In this document: positions 1 through 11,966 of the stretch, piece by piece
How the letters are laid out: the number at the start of each line of letters is the position of its first letter
Position numbering within the stretch: the stretch's first letter is position 1
Assembly (NCBI GenBank): GCA_026225945.1
Contig: JAMJFZ010001815.1
Coordinates: 4,827,001 to 4,891,000 of the forward strand
DNA from: Cricetomys ansorgei
Lineage: Eukaryota; Chordata; Mammalia; Rodentia; Nesomyidae
Length of the DNA: 64,000 bases
Direction of reading: 5' to 3'
Made by a program: the position numbers and the translations under genes
Notes under the pieces: model-generated
What the model was told of the DNA's origin: nothing
Seen by the model: only the letters and a program-made list of their open reading frames with translations
Databases searched by the model: none

Positions 1-650
1 ATGCTGGTGAGGATTTGGAGATTAGGAAAAACTCATTTGCTGCTAGTGAAAATGCACACATATGTAGCCACTCTGGAAATCAGTATATGGCCAATCCTCA
101 AAAAGAAAATCTAAAAATGAATCTATCATATGACCCAGATATACCACTCCTTGGCATATGCCCAATGGACTCCATATCCTACTCTAAGAATATTTGCTCG
201 GAATGTTTGTTGATGTCTCACTCACAACATGTACAAAATAAAAACAGCCTAAATGCCCTTCAAAAATTGAAAGGATAATGAAAATGTGGTGCATATACAC
301 AGTAGAATACTATTAAGCTGTAATACTATTATGCACTCATAAAATTTTCAGGAAAATGGTTGGAACTCAAAAATATTAACTGAGATAGCCCAGACACAGA
401 AAGACAAACACCACATATTCTATCTTATCTTTAGTTCCCAGCTACAAATCCTCAGATGTGAGTATTACATGGAGTAACAAGACAAACCAGGAAAGTATAA
501 AGGGGCTTGAGAGAGGAATATCAGGATATAGATGATATGAAGAAGGAAATAGAAAAATGAAGAGTGGGGCTTCAACTGTTTAGGATAATCAAGGCCAATA
601 CAGGAGAAGAAAAGAGGAGAGACAAAAAACACCAAGGCTGTTTAATAATA
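1..650 (+). mobile_element. LINE-1 3' end (5' truncated by window edge)
   Basis: The stretch follows the well-known L1 3' region: a 'ggtgaggatttggag' start, 'ccactctggaaatcagtat', 'gacccagatataccactcc', 'aaaatgtggtgcatataca' and 'cagacacagaaagacaaac', then a purine-rich tail. It is in sense orientation and enters from outside the window. The frame is broken by several indels and stops, so it is a dead copy with no coding capacity. The far end is uncertain because the sequence decays into AT-rich DNA before the GATA tract. Confidence 0.85.
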
Positions 651-712
651 ATATTTTATACTTACTTAAGATAACACATATTACATATAAGTATATGCAT
701 ATGCATTTACTA

Positions 713-722
713 TAGATAGATG

Positions 723-753
<31 letters not shown>

Positions 754-760
754 GATAGAT
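713..760. repeat. (GATA)n microsatellite
   Basis: About 11 GATA/TAGA units with two interruptions. It lies between two L1 3' ends and may have grown from the tail of the first one. Confidence 0.95.
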
Positions 761-799
761 CAATGATATTATACTACATAGGCTGACAATGCACCCCTC

Positions 800-1835
800 A
801 ATATCATAGACCAATAAAAACTTCAACTTTCTTTCCAGCAGTTGGTTAGGGTATTCCAAGAGACTTCGAAGACAATACAGGCTGTTGCCTTCATCCGTGG
901 ATGCCTCTCAGATATTGACTGTAAAACCCTATGGTTGTGGACACTGTGTCACTGTGTATACTGGATACAAGACTGGGTTGATTCAAGCTGAATCATCAAT
1001 TGGAAAGCCTTCCTGTAGTCTAGTTTCCATTACACAAGCTACGAAGAGAGAAAAGCAAATGACAGTCTTATCTAGCTGTGAAATCTATGAGCCACAAGAA
1101 TGACTAGCATGTCAAAATATCTGTAAAGGTATAACAGTGGCACTCTCATGTTTGTAGTAACCAACTACTGTCTACGTGGTCTTAAGGTTCACTCCACAGT
1201 GGAAATCACGTCTGGTACTGAAAATCTAGTTGACTACCTTGGACGAGAGAAGTCATGGATCCTAGGAGGTAATCTACTAATGCTACTCCAGTGTAATTAC
1301 TTAACTACACTCTAAATCTTAACCTTGTACTCACAGAGAAGTATAGCTCTTATCCCTCATCAAAGAAGCTTCACTCTACAGCAAATAGAGATTGCAACAG
1401 AAAACCACAATTGGACACCATGCAAAGATCAACAGATTGTGCAGAGCCACAATAGATCCAGCAGCAGCATAGTTCCTGACTCAATGGTTCAGTGGAAGGA
1501 AGAGTGACTTGACTGTAAGATTCAGAACACTAGGAAGCCTTCCTTGAGATTGTCTCTTTTAGAAATAACTGCATAAACTAGAGCCGAAAAATAACAATAA
1601 ACATACAAACACCTAAGAGGAAGATTCTCATAGGATCCCACCCTTAGACAAAGAACAAGAAGCATCTAATGACTGCCTAGAGACAGAGAATTAGCTTCCC
1701 CAAGGTATGAGCAACCCCCATGACTGGTCATCCAGTACAAAGTGGTGAGCCTGAAATCATATTGCACACAAACAACCAAAATGGACTCAGTGGGGTGTAT
1801 TTAGAGATTTATGTGTTATATAATAATCAAATAAT
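800..1835 (+). mobile_element. LINE-1 3' UTR of Lx type
   Basis: This matches, from memory, the long 3' untranslated region of older murid L1 (Lx) elements. Landmarks in order are 'gggtattccaagagacttc', 'atattgactgtaaaaccct', 'ggacaccatgcaaagatca', 'ccacccttagacaaagaac' and 'tggactcagtggggtgtat', followed by an AT-rich end. Small open frames of 60-72 codons in it are non-coding chance frames. It is a second L1 tail distinct from the one at the start of the window. Confidence 0.75.
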
Positions 1836-2670
1836 TGTATTTTAATTTACAATCACTTTCTATACTGTCAATTCAGTTATTCCTGTCTTGCCTCCTGCCT
1901 AGAGGAGGGGAGGTAGTTCCTCTTCCAAAGGAGAGATCTTTTTCTTATTCAACATACTAACAGGTGTCTATGAAGAACAGTTAGATAAGCCTGCGGCCCG
2001 ATATATAAAATGTTCAGATTCCTTAATCTTCAGGTCCAGCTTCTGTTTCACAACCCACTGTGTGTCTATGTTACCTAGCCTTCTGAATACAAACACCTGT
2101 GAGAACTGAAGCTTGCAGAACTTGCATGAAAGTCATGGTATTCTGACTGCTTCTATTTCTGTGACACAAAAGGTGTCATTTGACACTAATCCAGAAATCC
2201 TGTGTCTTCTGTCAACATATTTGAAACTGTGGCAAACTAATTTGGTAACTTGCAATTACATTCTTCTTACTTGGAAAAGTGAATTGGGATTCTCACCTTA
2301 AACTTACATCAAATTCTAGAGCAGGTTAATTAACAGTTTACATTCAAAGGCACACATATAAAATCCTGAGAAATAATCTGGAGGAATGCTCATGATTTCA
2401 AAGTAACCAATAACTCATGTCAAAAGTACAAGCTGTACTGAAATTTGATGTACTTACTTTCTTTAATTTTGTGATGACTTGTTTTTGCAAAGATTACACA
2501 GACATTTAAAATGGTAGTCATTTGTCTCTGGTGACTAAGGCCACTTTGCATCCTCCCCAAATAACCTCCATAGCTTGCTGGGTGGAGAAATGCCAGGCTG
2601 AGCAGCCCTTTCTGAAAGTAAAATCCCTCCAGCAATTATGGCTTGAAATAATGAACATAACAGTTCAGCA
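1836..2670. other. Unique sequence, nothing recognised
   Basis: I see no known repeat, RNA gene or convincing exon here. A 62-codon open frame at 2113-2301 has no recognisable protein features. Confidence 0.6.
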
Positions 2671-3095
2671 CATTTATTTTATATGTGTAAGTTTTCCTGC
2701 ATGTATGAATGTGTACCATGTATGCTCAGCACCTACAGAGACCAGAACCTGACAATGGATACCCTAGAATAGCAGTTCCCAACCAGTGGATTACAACCCC
2801 TTTGGAGGTCGAATGACCCTTTCACAGGAGTCACCTAAGACCATCTGCATATCAGATATTTACATTATGATTCATAACAGTGGCATAATTACAGTTATGA
2901 CATAACAAGGAAAATAATTTTATGGTGGGAGGTCACCACAACAAGAACTGTATTAAAGGGTCACAATATTAGGAGGGTTGAGAAACACTGCCCTAGATCT
3001 TGACTTATCAGTGGTTGTGAGCTAGTGTGCTGGGACCCAAGCCCCAGTCCTCTGCATGTGCAGCGAGTGATCTCCTCCGAGCCCTGTCTCTAGCA
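2671..3095 (-). mobile_element. B3 SINE, split by a URR1 insertion
   Basis: Read on the minus strand, this is a tRNA-derived B3 SINE. The plus text shows the antisense A-rich end ('tttattttatatgtgtaag'), then 'tgcatgtatgaatgtgtacc'. After the interruption it resumes with 'cagtggttgtgagctagtg' and 'agccccagtcctctgca' and ends near the tRNA-like head. The two halves flank 2770-2990 and join into one SINE when that segment is removed. It is diverged. Confidence 0.75.
2770..2990 (+). mobile_element. URR1-type hAT DNA transposon remnant (non-autonomous)
   Basis: A 221-bp element with terminal inverted repeats: the left end reads 'tagcagttcccaacc' and the right end 'gggttgagaaacactg'. The interior shows 'tcgaatgaccctttcacag' and 'agatatttacattatgatt', the hallmark of the rodent URR1 family as I remember it. 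It is flanked by an 8-bp target duplication with one mismatch (ccctagaa at 2762-2769, ccctagat at 2991-2998), which fits hAT transposition. It has no transposase. Confidence 0.85.
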
Positions 3096-3639
3096 TCAGT
3101 TCTATACATTGTGAAGTGGCGTGTCTGCAATGCTTTAGTCACTTTACACTGTTACACATTATCCTATGTGCTCAAGTCTCCTGCTTCCCAAACTGGGCAG
3201 TTGGATCAATGAAATCACCTTCTCTCCCTCATTTATTTATCTACTGATTTTGACAGTAGATAAATGTCTACTGTAGATAAATGCTTTGTGGTGCTATGAG
3301 GTACATGTTCTTTTGATGGTGAAAAAAAAAAAAGTAAGAGAAATATCGATTCTAACATTTAAGATTTAACATTATCCATTTTCAGAATGCTTATTTCATT
3401 GTGGTTTAACATTGTAAAAGTTGTATCATGAATCAAGCAGGCAATCCTTGTGGATGCCAGGGTGGAGGGCTGAGGATGACTAGATTTGCATTCCTTTGGA
3501 ACTTAGGTAAGTACTTTACCAGCACAGAGTTCAAATGACCCAATACTAAACCTACAACCCTCATTGTTTCTCTTTGGCATTTCTCTGTATTCTGAGATAC
3601 CCTGCATCCAGAGAAAGTCTTTGAATAATTGGATAAAAT
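3096..3639. other. Unique sequence with a short A tract
   Basis: No known element recognised. A local duplication of a 'gtagataaatg' motif occurs near 3255-3282 and an A12 run near 3322. Confidence 0.5.
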
Positions 3640-3847
3640 GCTGTAATTTGTAATCCAAGCTACTCAAGAGGCTAAGGGGGAGGGATCAGGAATTTGAGGA
3701 CAGGCTGTGCCACTTAGGGAGTTCAAACTGGGAAACTTAGATACAGAAACAGCTAGAAATACAGGGGCTGTAGGCAAGTGTAGACAAAGTTAAGCTGTAG
3801 AATGCCTGCCTAGCGTATGTGATCCTCCTCTTGCTTCTGTCCCTAGG

Positions 3848-3880
<33 letters not shown>
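3640..3880 (+). mobile_element. B4 SINE (B1-like head fused to ID-like tail) with A31 tract
   Basis: The left part resembles B1 ('gtaatccaagctactcaag', 'gaggctaagg'). The right part resembles ID ('gaatgcctgcctagcgtat', ending 'tccctaggata'). The order B1-like then ID-like is the B4 composite structure. It ends in 31 consecutive A at 3850-3880. The body is heavily diverged while the A run is pure, so the run has probably expanded secondarily. Confidence 0.75.
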
Positions 3881-3881
<1 letters not shown>

Positions 3882-4783
3882 ACCTTTCAAATCCAAAGGG
3901 TTAAAGGAATGTTAAAGTATATACCAGGGAGAAAAATGAGGAGCAAGACACTGGATTGCTCAAATGAATTAGAAATTTTGATTACCAGTGCTGGAGGCCA
4001 GAAATATTTGTGATGTTTCAGGCCCAAGGGTGCCAGACTGCCTGTGAAAAAGACAAAATTAATTAATGTTTTCTGAGATTAATTAGAAAATTAAATGGAA
4101 GTAAAATGAAAACCAGCATGGCTTAGCCTGTTCAATTTATGACTGTGTGTCAGTAGATTTCAAAGTTACCCAAATTTTTTGTGTTTTACTTGAATAAAAA
4201 TATAGTCAAATTGTCTGTAATTGATGTTTTTTCTCCTCCCTTGCACTAAAATCCCAGTTGAACTTCTAAGAACGTTACAGAACTACAGAGCATTGAGATC
4301 CTGCTAGAATTCAAACTCTGGAAATCTCCTTTGCTGGATATGAGTTGAAATACCCGAGACTTTCAGTGGGGACTTTCATAGTCCACTTTGTTGGATTTTT
4401 CTGGATGGTTCCTGTGAATATTATAGGTTTTCCCAATTACATTTTTGGTGAATGCAAGGGATCTTTGAGTTGTGTGGAAGAAGGCAACAGAGTTCGGAGA
4501 GTTATTTCAGATACTCTGCTTGGAAGTAACAAGACAAACATGTTCAACTCTCGGTCCTGAGTCTTGTTTTCTATAAAGTGACTATGTATTTTAAACATCT
4601 TCACATGTCCAGACTGAGCAACTGGATAGCCTGTAGAAGCCAAGTATGTACTGCTATCTCATCTATAGTTTAATATGGCTAGCAGTCATGGGCACTCCAT
4701 AACTAAGACATTATAGAAAGATCTTTCTTAGTAGACAGAAGGCTGAGAAAATGTGACAGCCTTTCACCAGACAGTATATGTAT
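3881..4783. other. Unique sequence, nothing recognised
   Basis: AT-rich and non-repetitive. A 71-codon frame at 4345-4560 has no recognisable domain and no supporting splice or initiation signals that I can see. Confidence 0.5.
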
Positions 4784-4937
4784 TTTGTTTGTTTGTTGTT
4801 TTTTGAGACAGGGTTTCCCTGTTGTAACTCTGGCTGTTCTGGAAATCACTCTATAGTCCAGGCTGTCCTCGAACTCAGTTATCTGCCTGCCTCTCTCCCA
4901 AACTGGGATTAAAGGTGTCCACCACCACCACCCAGCT
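4784..4937 (-). mobile_element. B1 SINE
   Basis: Antisense B1: oligo-T, 'gagacagggtttccctg', 'ccaggctgtcctcgaactc', 'aaactgggattaaaggtgt', ending at 'cacccagct'. It is near full length, 7SL-derived, and carries 'gttgtaactctgg' where mouse B1 has, as I recall, the complement of 'ggctacaca'. Confidence 0.95.
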
Positions 4938-5822
4938 CAATATATGTATCTTTAAGATGGCCATGACACATGCTATAAGTCTTACTCTCCTCTAACCTCC
5001 ACCAGTTTTACAAATTTGTCTGCTCTGAGTTTGTTTTACTACTGTTGTCAGTCAGAGTCTGGGACAGACTGCATGTTAGAATATATGATGTGGTTGCTAT
5101 ACTCATTAATGCCAGTCTAACTTTGACATAGTATGGAACCTCAGAGCACGTAAACATGAAAGTTCATCCATTGCCCCACCTATTTGACCTTCTTCCAAAT
5201 GTTTTTAAAGAACCATCCAGTAGCAGTTTTTCTCAAACACACTTAGTGTGTTATCTGCAGTGTCTACCCTGACATCCTTAAGTGTGAAGTGATTAATGTT
5301 GTGCCATCAGTATCAACATTCACTTCATCACTCCTGGGTATCCTCTCCAAAGGCTAACTTGGTACTTCTCCAATGAACTTAGAGGCTGCATTATAAATGA
5401 AAATGAGAAAGTATTTCCTTAAAAATTGAATAAAATTATTTTTCATGACACATCAATATTTTTAATAGTTGAATGCAAAGGGCCCTCAATGCAGTCTCAC
5501 TAAATAAGGTTGTCCTTCAACAGTTTTCTATAATCACACAAATTTAGAATAGACTGTTAATCTCTGCAATTTTTTCAGCCCATGAGAAATGTTAAGTCCC
5601 TGGGAACTTCCTGAAGGAAGGGAATCAGTTTAAATATGTGTCAATATTTTTATCTACACATAGATATTTTTTTATTTATCAAGAGGAAATGATCTTATCT
5701 TGCAGAATGGCTATCAGAGCCCTACAGGCTTATAATTAGTACTTGGCAATATAGTTGTTCAATAACTGACTAAATCCTTTACTTGGACGATAGGGCATTT
5801 TAATGCAGGGTAGAGGTGCTAG
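4938..5822. other. Unique AT-rich sequence, nothing recognised
   Basis: No repeat family or exon recognised. Ordinary AT-rich non-coding DNA. Confidence 0.5.
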
Positions 5823-6140
5823 TTACTATTGTGTAGCTGTGACAAAGGCACCCAAGGAAACACCTCAAGAAAGGAAAGATTCATTTTGACTCAAGATTTC
5901 AGAGGGTTCACTCTGTCTTCTTGGCACAAAATCATGGCTGTGGGAACATGTGGGGAAAATGTTCTTCATAAGAACAAGAAGAGGAAAAGATAGGAAAGGA
6001 CCTGAGACCAGATAGTCCTGCAGACCTGGCCCGTTGACCTGCTTCCTCTGATTATCTCCCATCTCCTAAACTGTCTAGGAACTCTTAGCAGCAGGGGACA
6101 ACCCCTGAGAAATTAACTTTTCTACTGGATACTCAATAAT
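5823..6140 (-). mobile_element. Possible old LTR of MaLR type
   Basis: The segment begins like the antisense 3' end of rodent MaLR or related LTRs ('tgtagctgtgacaaaggc', then 'gattcattttgactcaag' and 'tttcagagggttcactc'). The rest is too decayed to place. It could also be another old LTR family. Confidence 0.4.
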
Positions 6141-8159
6141 AATAAACATGGACATGCAATGCTTTCAATATATCCTAAAACAGAGTAAATGGATCTAATT
6201 TCAACTAATTAGATATTAAGTAATTTGTATGTATTATTCCCATGAAACAAATCTAATTAATTCCTCGTCACAAACAAAAGGTATGAGTAGCCAAAGATTT
6301 GGATTGGAGGATCACCCCTAATGGTTCTGGTCCAACACAGAATGGAGTCTCTCATACCAAATGTCACAACCTAAGACTGGAACTAGAAGGAAGCAGGTCC
6401 CAAAACAAACCAGCTATTTCCTAAAAGTAAAGGGTTCAGCTTTACCTGGGTCAGCATAGTACAGAAGCCTGTTCTGCTTCCACCCATAGTACCAAGCATT
6501 CAATATTTGATGTTTTCGCTGTGCTTCCTTTTTAAAACTTAACAAAACCCACTCTTCTGGTAGTGGTCAGTGGAGACATTCTTTGGCTTCTGTAAAATGA
6601 AATCCTGCCAACTTATGAATCACAAGTAATAGTTGTTGTACAAGTTTATTTTTACTTGTGTTTAAACTATTGTTTTGTGAACTGTTGGATGAGGGTCTGC
6701 CTAAGTCATGGCGTTTTGTATTCTCTGCAGGTGTTGGATTTATGTGAGGAGTTGTTTAATTGCTAATGATCTGCACTTGGTAGTAGTAGAACACCTGAGG
6801 AGTTCTGAATCAATAAAAACACCCGAGCTCAGAAGCTCGGACTTTCACTAGCAAATACGGTATTGGCCAGGATGGTGGTTCCCTCTTCTGAGGTCTGGCA
6901 GGGTTTGCACGTATGAAAATGCCTCCTTGTCATCCTGGCTGGGCCGCCTCAGCAATGTACTGCTACAAAGAGTCCATTAGATCTAAAGTTGAATTGGTTG
7001 TAATTTTGTCCTTGGACACTGTCCCACTTTAGCTGAAATGTGGGACTCTGTCATTGTAGAAATGTGGGCACCATTGGGGACCATTGAGAATCCTCCCCTA
7101 CTTCCACATGACATATCAATATTTTGACTCCCTCTAACTCCTTATTAGCTCTCCAGGTGACTTGGTTAGTTCTACTTCTCATGCTTAAGCTTCCATTCCA
7201 TCATTGAAGTTAGAGGTGATATTAGGTACTCTCTTTGGCTCCAATGCCCACCACATCCCTGGACCAAAACATAAGAGTAGATGAGATGCTGGCTCACTGC
7301 AGAGTAGGACCTCTCTCTTGTAAACTTGAGAGGGTGTGTTATGCTCAGAGGTTCCTCCTATTGCAGCAACAGTAACTCAGTTTCCCTGGTGAAATAATCC
7401 TTCTGCCTTCTATATGAATGCTTCTGCCTGATGTAGATACACTGATCTCTTCTGTTTTGTTTCAACCACTCTTGAGTCCACTTACAGCATTCAGAGAAAT
7501 AATAACAATAGTTAATGGGATTGGAGGAGGCAGAAGAGATACACTTAAGAAAGAATAGGAAACACACTCACAAACAAAAGCAACCACAGAGCATGGTGTG
7601 ATTGGGGAGCACTGTCCAGCCCATTGCTTGAGAAATTCCCAGGCAGTAGGACATTACCCAGTCTAGCCTGAAGCAAAAACAAGATGTGCCAAATGGCCCA
7701 TGTTCCACTACAGTGACAATGCAGTCCAGGTTAATATGAACCCATCTCCAGGATTGCCTTCTCAGGAAGGTTTTCCTCCCTAGTATCTCTCTCCCAAGCA
7801 AAAAGCCAGTGACCTGAAGTGACACTGTCCTCACAAGCCCTTTCTTGCAGTTTAAAACCAAATGATGTATCTTGGCCAGCATATGACTTCTTAAACAGGA
7901 AGCCCCTTCATCAAAATCTGTTGTGATAAAGCCAAAACAAAACACAAAAGCAAACAGGCAAAATTTCAAAAACTTTCAAAACTAGTTCTTCTTTTACAAA
8001 AACAAAAGGAGAGGCTTTCTTACTGCTTTGAAATTCCAGCATCAGTTACCCTTGTCTGAAGGGGGTCCTTCTTTTGTTTTTGTTTTTCTTGCTTCTTACT
8101 CCCTGACTGTCCCTTATTGTGCTTTTATTTTATTATTGTTCAGACATCACTATGGATAA
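6141..8159. other. Unique sequence; possible conserved block at 6600-7000
   Basis: No repeat recognised over about 2 kb. Within it, 6721-6730 ends in 'ttctctgcag', a splice-acceptor-like tract. AATAAA lies at 6812-6817, followed at 6823-6840 by a 7-bp stem hairpin (ccgagct, loop caga, agctcgg). A 133-codon minus frame at 7568-7969 has no recognisable protein features. Confidence 0.45.
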
Positions 8160-10034
8160 AGATTTTAGGGATTAAAAGGCCAGCACCCAAGATGCTCTGT
8201 TGTACCATGCTGTATAATTAAGCTCCCTCCTGCTAGCCCTAAAGGAGGCCATTATTGGTGGTGGCATCCAGCCTCCTCTTCACAGAAAGATGGATTGCTT
8301 CTGTAGGCCGAGATGGCCTTCAATTATCTAAGCACAGAAAAGAGAGCAGAATGAGTTTTATTTTAATGCATTTTATTTCTGAATTTATTTCCCAGTAGCT
8401 AGTAGGTGGTGACTGCCAAAGCAGCCAAGTCATTTGTTACTGTGGGAGCTGATTATGTCTGGACTCCTCACTCATTCTGAGCAAGATGCAGTTAATGAGA
8501 AGAAAAATGAAAAGTGTACTGAATTAGAGTGCGTTTGTGGTAATTTGCGAGACAGTGACCCACTCGCGCCTTTGTGTACTCCTTCATGCTCTGTGCAGGT
8601 TTCAAGGGTCCAGAATAAAAAGGGGCCAAAAACCAAATTTCTTGTAGACAGTTAAGGGTGTTGAAGGCAATGAAGGCACTGAGTCTGAGCTAGCGTGTCC
8701 CCCCCCCTCTCTCTCCTTTGAAGTCACTGGGGCACAGTACACCTATCCTATCCCATAGTCTGTTGGGGAAGCAGTTAACCAGATATCTCACTTTCTATTA
8801 TTCCCAACATATTTTTTTCATTGACACATCTAGTTTTAATTTCTACTGTGTCTTTTTTTTTTTCCCAGTGCTCTTTTTTTTTAACCACTTTTCTAAATAA
8901 TAGTCCATTAAACAGTTCACAGTGTGTGTTCTGTGGAAATGTAAAAAAGTGATTGGATGATACTAATTAAGGAGAGATTTTTGTTTCCACTTACTGCAGA
9001 TCAATGGTGGGTTACATTAAAGCTGTGTTTTGTGATGAGTTTAATACAAAAGAACAGCTGTGCTAAATACATATTTCAAGACGTACAGGTAGGTCAAATA
9101 AATGTTCCTTTCTTTGAGAAGTCTGTACATTGTAACTATAAATTTTACTTGCAGACCTGTGGGGAAGTATAAAGGCTAATTATTCCCTACAATCATTGTT
9201 TCAGTAGAATTGAAAGGTAACATTGGGAACTATTGAACTACTCTGGGTTCTTAATTTAATCCAGGTCCTCGAGTGTCCTGACAGTACTGACAATGCGCTG
9301 CTATGTCCATTCTTCTAGTCTGATTTTCAAAATGAATTTCAATGCAATCAGAATTTTTTTTTTCTTAGTGATCTTTAATTGAGAAAGAGAAATGAAAAAC
9401 GGGACCCAGTATGGTTTTCTGCCTTCACCAAGACTGTCATCAGGGTTGTCCCTGATCTATTACCGGATAGGGTTTATTTGTTTCCATAAAGACATATTTC
9501 CTCCATAGAAGTCTGAAGGAGGATGTTACAGTTCTGTGAACGGAAAGCAATAAGGGTGATCATTTGTAAAATCTGAGAGTCTCAAGCACTTGGATTAAGG
9601 GAATTATAGGGCATAGAAAAGAAAGAAAACATAGGTAAGCCTGATAACTAATTTTAGCGTTCAGTACTTTTGTTTCCAGATATGTGTATGCAGTCTTTAT
9701 TTATAGCATCTCTTTTTGTGAATGCTATTCTTCATAATGGCTGTGTTCTTGGTGCATTTTTCTTCCTTGACACTTCCATGGTATACAGTGGACAGCTTAT
9801 TACAGTGTTCTGCTCAGCTACCAAGTCACTTGCCTACAACAATGCCCACTGCAATTACAAGCTTGCAGACTGGTAGACTGGATGCTCTCGTGGATGAGCT
9901 TTTACTATAATTTCAATTTTGGTCAAGTATGTGTTCTGCTTAACTTTATAAAGGAAAGGCTGGGCTGCCTAAGAGAATGAAATCAGTTGAAAGACTTTCT
10001 AGGGAGGAATATTCCAGGTTGACTTCCTGATTCC
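8160..10034. other. Unique sequence with CpG-retaining patches
   Basis: No interspersed repeats recognised. Patches near 8490-8580 and 9250-9480 retain CpG dinucleotides and look less decayed than their surroundings, which can happen in conserved non-coding DNA. Short homopolymer runs (C9 near 8700, several T8-T10 runs) are present. Two overlapping frames at 9670-9910 are probably chance. Confidence 0.4.
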
Positions 10035-10110
10035 ACATCTGAGTTGCTGGATGACTCAGGGCAAGTCTAGTCCTCTGTGCTCCCTCCTTGATGATAATGA
10101 GAGTCAGTCT
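10035..10110 (+). mobile_element. Probable MIR SINE fragment
   Basis: The text 'gatgactcagggcaagtct' followed by 'ctctgtgctccctccttga' resembles the MIR core ('tgaccttgggcaagt ... ctctgtgcctcagtttcc'). It is old and short, so the call is tentative. Confidence 0.5.
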
Positions 10111-10805
10111 ACAGCATCAGGCTGTGGTAACTTACTTCAAAGAAACCCTTTCCTTGAAGGAGATGTGAGCCAGGGGGTAAAGGTAGGGAATCAGGCTGTG
10201 AAAAGCAAATTTCTTTCAACATGGGACCACAGCTCAGGAAGCTATGGTTGGTTAAAGGCTCAGCTTTTCTGAGAAGCCAATAAAATTCACATTGGCTCAT
10301 AAAAGAGAAAATAGTCTGTACTTCTGCATTCCAGGCCAATAAGATGAGACCAGCATTGGATTTGTCAATGTAAAGTGAATGCTGCACTCCTGTAAGCAGA
10401 CTGCATTTTTGATGTTTTCATTCTAAGACATATGAAGTCTGCATCGCACCTACATTACTGTGAAATGGAGAAAATAGTCAATATTCTCACATCAGACTTT
10501 TTATAAAAGTTAACAAGAGCAGCAAAAATCATGGTGAAAGTTTCTTACAAAGCATGCCAGGACTATCAAGTCAACTCTGCCCAGTTCCTCATGGTTCATC
10601 CCAGAGCAGAGATGGGTACTGATCATCACAGAGTTAATGGACTTATATTTCAAAAGAATATATTGGAGTGTTTGCTGCATGCCAGGAAATGTTTCCAATC
10701 CCTAAGATAGAAAAAACTAACAAAACAGATATTGTTTACTATTATGGAATTTATATCTTAAGGAATTACGCCTTCGGTTCACATTTTTGTTTAAGAAACA
10801 GAATA
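10111..10805. other. Unique sequence with a possible ancient repeat scrap
   Basis: 10660-10760 weakly resembles an ancient mammalian repeat ('gtttgctgcatgccagg', then 'aaaacagatattgtttact'). Otherwise nothing is recognised. Confidence 0.35.

Positions 10806-10808
<3 letters not shown>

Positions 10809-10842
<34 letters not shown>
10809..10842. repeat. (GT)17 microsatellite
   Basis: Uninterrupted GT dinucleotides; alternating purine-pyrimidine and so capable of forming Z-DNA. Confidence 0.97.
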
Positions 10843-10844
<2 letters not shown>

Positions 10845-11497
10845 GCTCACACTGCTAGCTTAAAATGGAGCAAATCCAGGAAAACTTTTTAGTCATAAAT
10901 CTGTAACTACAAATTGAGTGACTACTAATAAGAGAAATGACTGAGAGCTCCTATTCAAAATTCAGCATTAAGAATCACATTTCTTAATCTTGCATTCTTC
11001 CAAGGTGTCTCCACATAGTTCATGGTGTGCTATCTGGCTCCTCCTTTGAAATTTGAGGAGGATGGATCTCTCCTCTTCTGGGTAGTTGGAGACTTAAGCA
11101 TCATCCAGAACTCAAAACCAGGTGTGCCAGGAATTTGTGTGAGCCATAAGCCTCAGAGTCAAAGGTGAGACTGATGAGAGTGATCTCTGATGCTAGGTCC
11201 CTGGATAGAGGCCAGGGCTTACTACAGATAGTAGGGAGATTCTTACATCTTGGTAAAGCTCTACCACTTACCTACTAAGTGTTATTTGGACAAAAGTTCA
11301 GTCTGAACAGATGTTGCCAGATGATTGATAATTACTGGCATGCATTAGAAATATGAAGGTTTCAAATATACTAGGGGAAATCTAGAACCTTTACTAGTTA
11401 AGTTACTTGAACAAATTACTTAAATCTTTGACTCTCATTAGCCCAGTCTTCAAGAAAATGAGTAGAATTTCAGAATACATGCTTGCTGTGAAGGTAT

Positions 11498-11498
<1 letters not shown>
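10843..11498 (+). other. Mostly unique; MIR-like scraps near 11240-11470
   Basis: 'agctctaccacttacctac' (11260s) and 'aacaaattacttaaatctt' followed by 'aagaaaatgagtagaa' (11410-11470) resemble the middle and end of MIR. They may be one old MIR interrupted by unrelated sequence. The rest is unassigned. Confidence 0.35.

Positions 11499-11533
<35 letters not shown>
11499..11533. repeat. (AT)n microsatellite
   Basis: Alternating AT with one G interruption in the centre; self-complementary. Confidence 0.95.
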
Positions 11534-11723
11534 GTAAACTCCAAAGACATGGTTTCCCTAGTACACATTTCAATAGTATTAGGGCATGAGATGGCAATCT
11601 TATTACACAGATTGGTGAAATATCTCCAAAAATAGTTTATTAAAAACATCAGTAATTACAGGAGTATTCTAATATGTTTTAGATACTTGTTTTTTAAAGA
11701 ATAAATAATAAAACAATAAAAAA

Positions 11724-11745
11724 TTTAAAAAAATATTTTTTTAAA
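11724..11745. repeat. 22-bp perfect AT palindrome
   Basis: TTT A7 TA T7 AAA, centred on 11734/11735, equals its own reverse complement. It lies in an A/T-only stretch just left of a B1 insertion and may reflect a preferred target for LINE-1 endonuclease. Confidence 0.9.
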
Positions 11746-11780
11746 AATTTTAATATATAAAAAAAGAAAGAAAAAAAAAA

Positions 11781-11921
11781 GCCAGGTGGTGGTGGTTCAT
11801 GTCTTTAATCCCAGCAGAGAGGGAGGCAGAGGCAGGTGGATCTTTGTGACTTTGAGGCCCACCTGATCTACAGAGTGAGTTCCAGGAAAGCCAGAGCTAC
11901 AACAGAGAAACCCTGTTTCAG
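11781..11921 (+). mobile_element. B1 SINE
   Basis: Full-length B1: 'gccaggtggtggtggttca', 'tctttaatcccagcagaga', 'gaggcaggtggatctttgt', 'gagttccaggaaagccaga', 'gctacaacagagaaaccct'. It has the acaac variant seen in the other B1 copies of this window. Preceded by an A-rich target and followed by a long simple-sequence tail. Confidence 0.97.
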
Positions 11922-11940
11922 AAGAAAAAAACAAAGACAA

Positions 11941-11966
11941 TAAATAAATAAATAAATAAATAAATA

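Noticed and set aside
713..760. CRISPR-like or other spaced repeat array
   Set aside because: It is a plain tetranucleotide microsatellite with no spacers; the whole window is eukaryotic.
1..1835. A single LINE-1 with an intact 3' end
   Set aside because: Two different L1 3' regions lie in series, separated by a microsatellite, and both are frame-broken.
7568..7969. 133-codon minus frame
   Set aside because: No family resemblance, no splice sites at its ends, and composition like the surrounding DNA.
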